Assembly (NCBI GenBank): GCA_009779265.1
Contig: WREP01000009.1
Location: 1-64,000 of the forward strand
Source: Betaproteobacteria bacterium
GTDB taxonomy: Bacteria > Pseudomonadota > Gammaproteobacteria > Burkholderiales > Rhodocyclaceae
Length of the DNA stretch: 64,000 nt
Direction: 5' to 3'
Positions 63,301 through 64,000 of the stretch are shown piece after piece. Made by a program: the position numbers and the translations under genes. A model generated the notes under the pieces. That model ran no database searches. It saw only the letters and a program-made list of their open reading frames with translations, and was not told where the DNA came from. Each line of letters begins with the position of its first letter. Positions within the stretch are counted from its first letter, which is position 1.

Positions 63301-63851
63301 ACATGCAGGCCGCCGATTTGACCGAGGCCATGGCAACCCTGGAAAACGCCATCCGCCGCATCGACCGCGAAACGCGCGAATTGCTGCAATCGACCTTCGA
63401 CACGGTCAATGGCCATTTCGGCAGGCTGTTCCCGGAACTGTTCGGCGGCGGTCGCGCCGAACTGGTGATGACTGGCGAGGAAATTCTCGATGCCGGCGTG
63501 CAGGTCATCGCCCAGCCGCCGGGCAAGAAGAACACGACCATCCATCTGCTTTCCGGCGGCGAAAAGGCGCTGACCGCCATTGCCCTGGTGTTCTCGATGT
63601 TCCAGTTGAATCCGGCCCCGTTCTGCCTGCTCGACGAGGTCGACGCGCCGCTCGACGACAGCAATACCGGGCGTTTCTGCGGCATGGTGCGGAAAATGTC
63701 GGGCGCGACGCAGTTCCTGTTCATTTCCCATAATAAAATTGCCATGGAAATGGCCGAGCAACTGGTCGGCGTTACCATGCAGGAATCCGGCGTTTCGCGT
63801 GTCGTCGAAGTGGATATCGAAGAGGCTTTGCAAATGAGGGATGCAGCTTGA
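60354..63851 (+). CDS. smc: Chromosome segregation protein SMC
   Basis: A 1165-residue condensin ATPase. The N-terminal head has Walker A VVGPNGCGKSN near residue 32. Long coiled coils flank a hinge in the middle (about 520-670, shorter than usual and low in conservation). The C-terminal head has the signature LLSGGEKALTAIAL and Walker B FCLLDEVDAPLDD. The start at 60354 (MRLTKLKLAGFKSFVD) is the family start; the track ORF at 60264 is too long. It works with ScpA and ScpB, also encoded here, and shares TGATG with zipA. Confidence 0.95.
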   Translation: MRLTKLKLAGFKSFVDPTVVVLPGQLVGVVGPNGCGKSNIMDAVRWVLGESKASELRGESMQDVIFNGSTQRKPVSRASVELIFDNTLGRALGQWSQYAELSVKRVLTRQGQSDYFINNLKVRRKDITDLFLGTGLGPRAYAIIGQGMISRIIEARPDDLRVFLEEAAGVTRYKERRKETQGRLEDTRENLLRVEDIREELAHQMAHLEAQAEVARRYHDLNKQLTQRQQLLWLLRRREAEGERQRLALDVERAATELEAQNAALRDTEARAEESRETHFAAGDALHQAQSEMYAANSEVARLEAEIRHRRESRSQLEARLVHLEDELKHWTQTAETLGEEREEWEETQENTRLRVAEADERLRQQMNIAPQVEEDHAQAQEELQRLRTRTANGEQKLEVELTHKAHAQRALQAIVLRRERLADESLGEAPDGEALAGKEEELELLREELAGDQDHLRQLQEELPQQEARRKAAQGELQRLERELAAGEARRAALAQMQAKAEGSGKLPEWLRRHDLENAPPLWRKIHVEAGWEDAVEAVLRERLAAIAAADPALLDAWLHDRPEARLAVMLGGCEMPEPAANSLAARVRSDDPAARAALADWLGAIATAETLAEGLARRAGLAPGEVIVTRAGDLLTCASVTFFAPDQGEHGLLERQREIEALDADIVLAGEQAASLREQQALLDEQCADKQEEMDEIRQYVADRQQRVHAVQLEVVKLTQAMARHAEQKERLAEQLAELAEEEESERERELAADERIVEIRDGLARIRVLVAGAQARLDECERAVRAEREKNADFDRALREAQFSAREADGKLQDIFARQALAERELARIERDRAACAEQVEAAPADVMEEQLQAALALRQAAEQNLAGKRDALEAATQALRMLEEQRLKIEQSLEPLRERIGEVKLKEQAAALNAEQFAQQLLEAGADEAALAAEAGAARPAALQGEITRLGNAIAELGAVNMAALQELETATERKGYLDMQAADLTEAMATLENAIRRIDRETRELLQSTFDTVNGHFGRLFPELFGGGRAELVMTGEEILDAGVQVIAQPPGKKNTTIHLLSGGEKALTAIALVFSMFQLNPAPFCLLDEVDAPLDDSNTGRFCGMVRKMSGATQFLFISHNKIAMEMAEQLVGVTMQESGVSRVVEVDIEEALQMRDAA

Positions 63852-64000
63852 TGACCGAACTCCAGTGGGGATTGATCGGCCTGGGCGGAGCGGCTGTGCT
63901 CGGCGTTTTCGCCTACAACAAATGGCAGGAGCGGCGCCATCGCAAGCTGGCGGAAAAGGTGATGCGGCCGCAGCACGAGGATGTGCTGCTCGGCGGCGGA
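63851..64000 (+). CDS. zipA: Cell division protein ZipA, N-terminal part (cut by window end)
   Basis: The first 50 codons read MTELQWGLIGLGGAAVLGVF, a short N-terminal membrane helix, followed by a basic stretch (KWQERRHRKLAEKV). This fits ZipA, which tethers FtsZ to the membrane, and smc-zipA is the common order. The start codon overlaps the smc stop. The FtsZ-binding domain lies beyond the window. Confidence 0.8.
   Translation, partial: MTELQWGLIGLGGAAVLGVFAYNKWQERRHRKLAEKVMRPQHEDVLLGGG

Overview
The window looks like a chromosomal segment of a high-GC betaproteobacterium, most likely of the Rhodocyclales. The evidence is the order and type of the housekeeping genes: rimP-nusA-infB-rbfA-truB-rpsO-pnp, a PHP/yciO/M50/trpS/scpA/scpB/rluB run, dksA, prmB, pilU and smc-zipA. 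The metabolic genes fit a facultative anaerobe: pyruvate:ferredoxin-type oxidoreductase, NAD-reducing NiFe hydrogenase and glycine cleavage. I cannot assign a genus.

Region 1 (1-6.4 kb) is an accessory patch read leftward. It holds a RelE/ParE-type toxin with its antitoxin, a P-type cation ATPase, Hsp33 (hslO) overlapping an ArsC/Spx-like gene, an MqsA antitoxin whose mqsR toxin is an out-of-frame deletion remnant, and an intact higBA pair. Several have recognisable operators and terminators. Region 2 (6.4-14.1 kb) is a two-gene operon: a 1650-residue 2-oxoacid oxidoreductase and an 894-residue GltD/FNR-type flavoprotein joined by an ATGA overlap, presumably linking oxoacid oxidation to NAD(P)H.

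Region 3 (14.2-18.9 kb) is the best candidate for an undescribed system. A DHH phosphoesterase carrying four PGDYG-like repeats overlaps a membrane-anchored TIR protein, and is followed by an AT-rich TIR protein with a helical middle and two zinc ribbons. Region 4 (18.9-26.1 kb) holds parE and a divergent RNA-repair locus. rtcR (+) faces rtcB, a zinc-ribbon protein and a slipin (-). Between them lie a near-consensus sigma-54 promoter and two tRNA-like RNA modules that would sit in the leader of the rtcB operon.

Region 5 (26.2-39.4 kb) holds a DUF3617 protein, a secreted MsrA-thioredoxin-MsrB fusion, hoxFUYHW (-), a DUF2937 membrane protein, and gcvT-gcvH-gcvP (-) with a good sigma-70 promoter. 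Region 6 (39.5-45.4 kb) is the PHP-to-rluB run. Region 7 (45.5-56.1 kb) is the transcription/translation operon from rimP to pnp. It is interrupted between rbfA and truB by an AT-rich insert with a BamE-like lipoprotein, a BRO-N/Fic protein and related repeats. Region 8 (56.1-64 kb) holds dksA, tRNA-Pro(TGG), prmB, an odd membrane protein with ACP halves at both ends, pilU, a nucleoside deaminase, smc and the start of zipA.

GC-rich palindromic repeats occupy many intergenic gaps; one encodes the C-terminus of hoxW. No rRNA, CRISPR array, complete insertion sequence or prophage was seen. All identifications come from reading motifs by eye; no database search was run.
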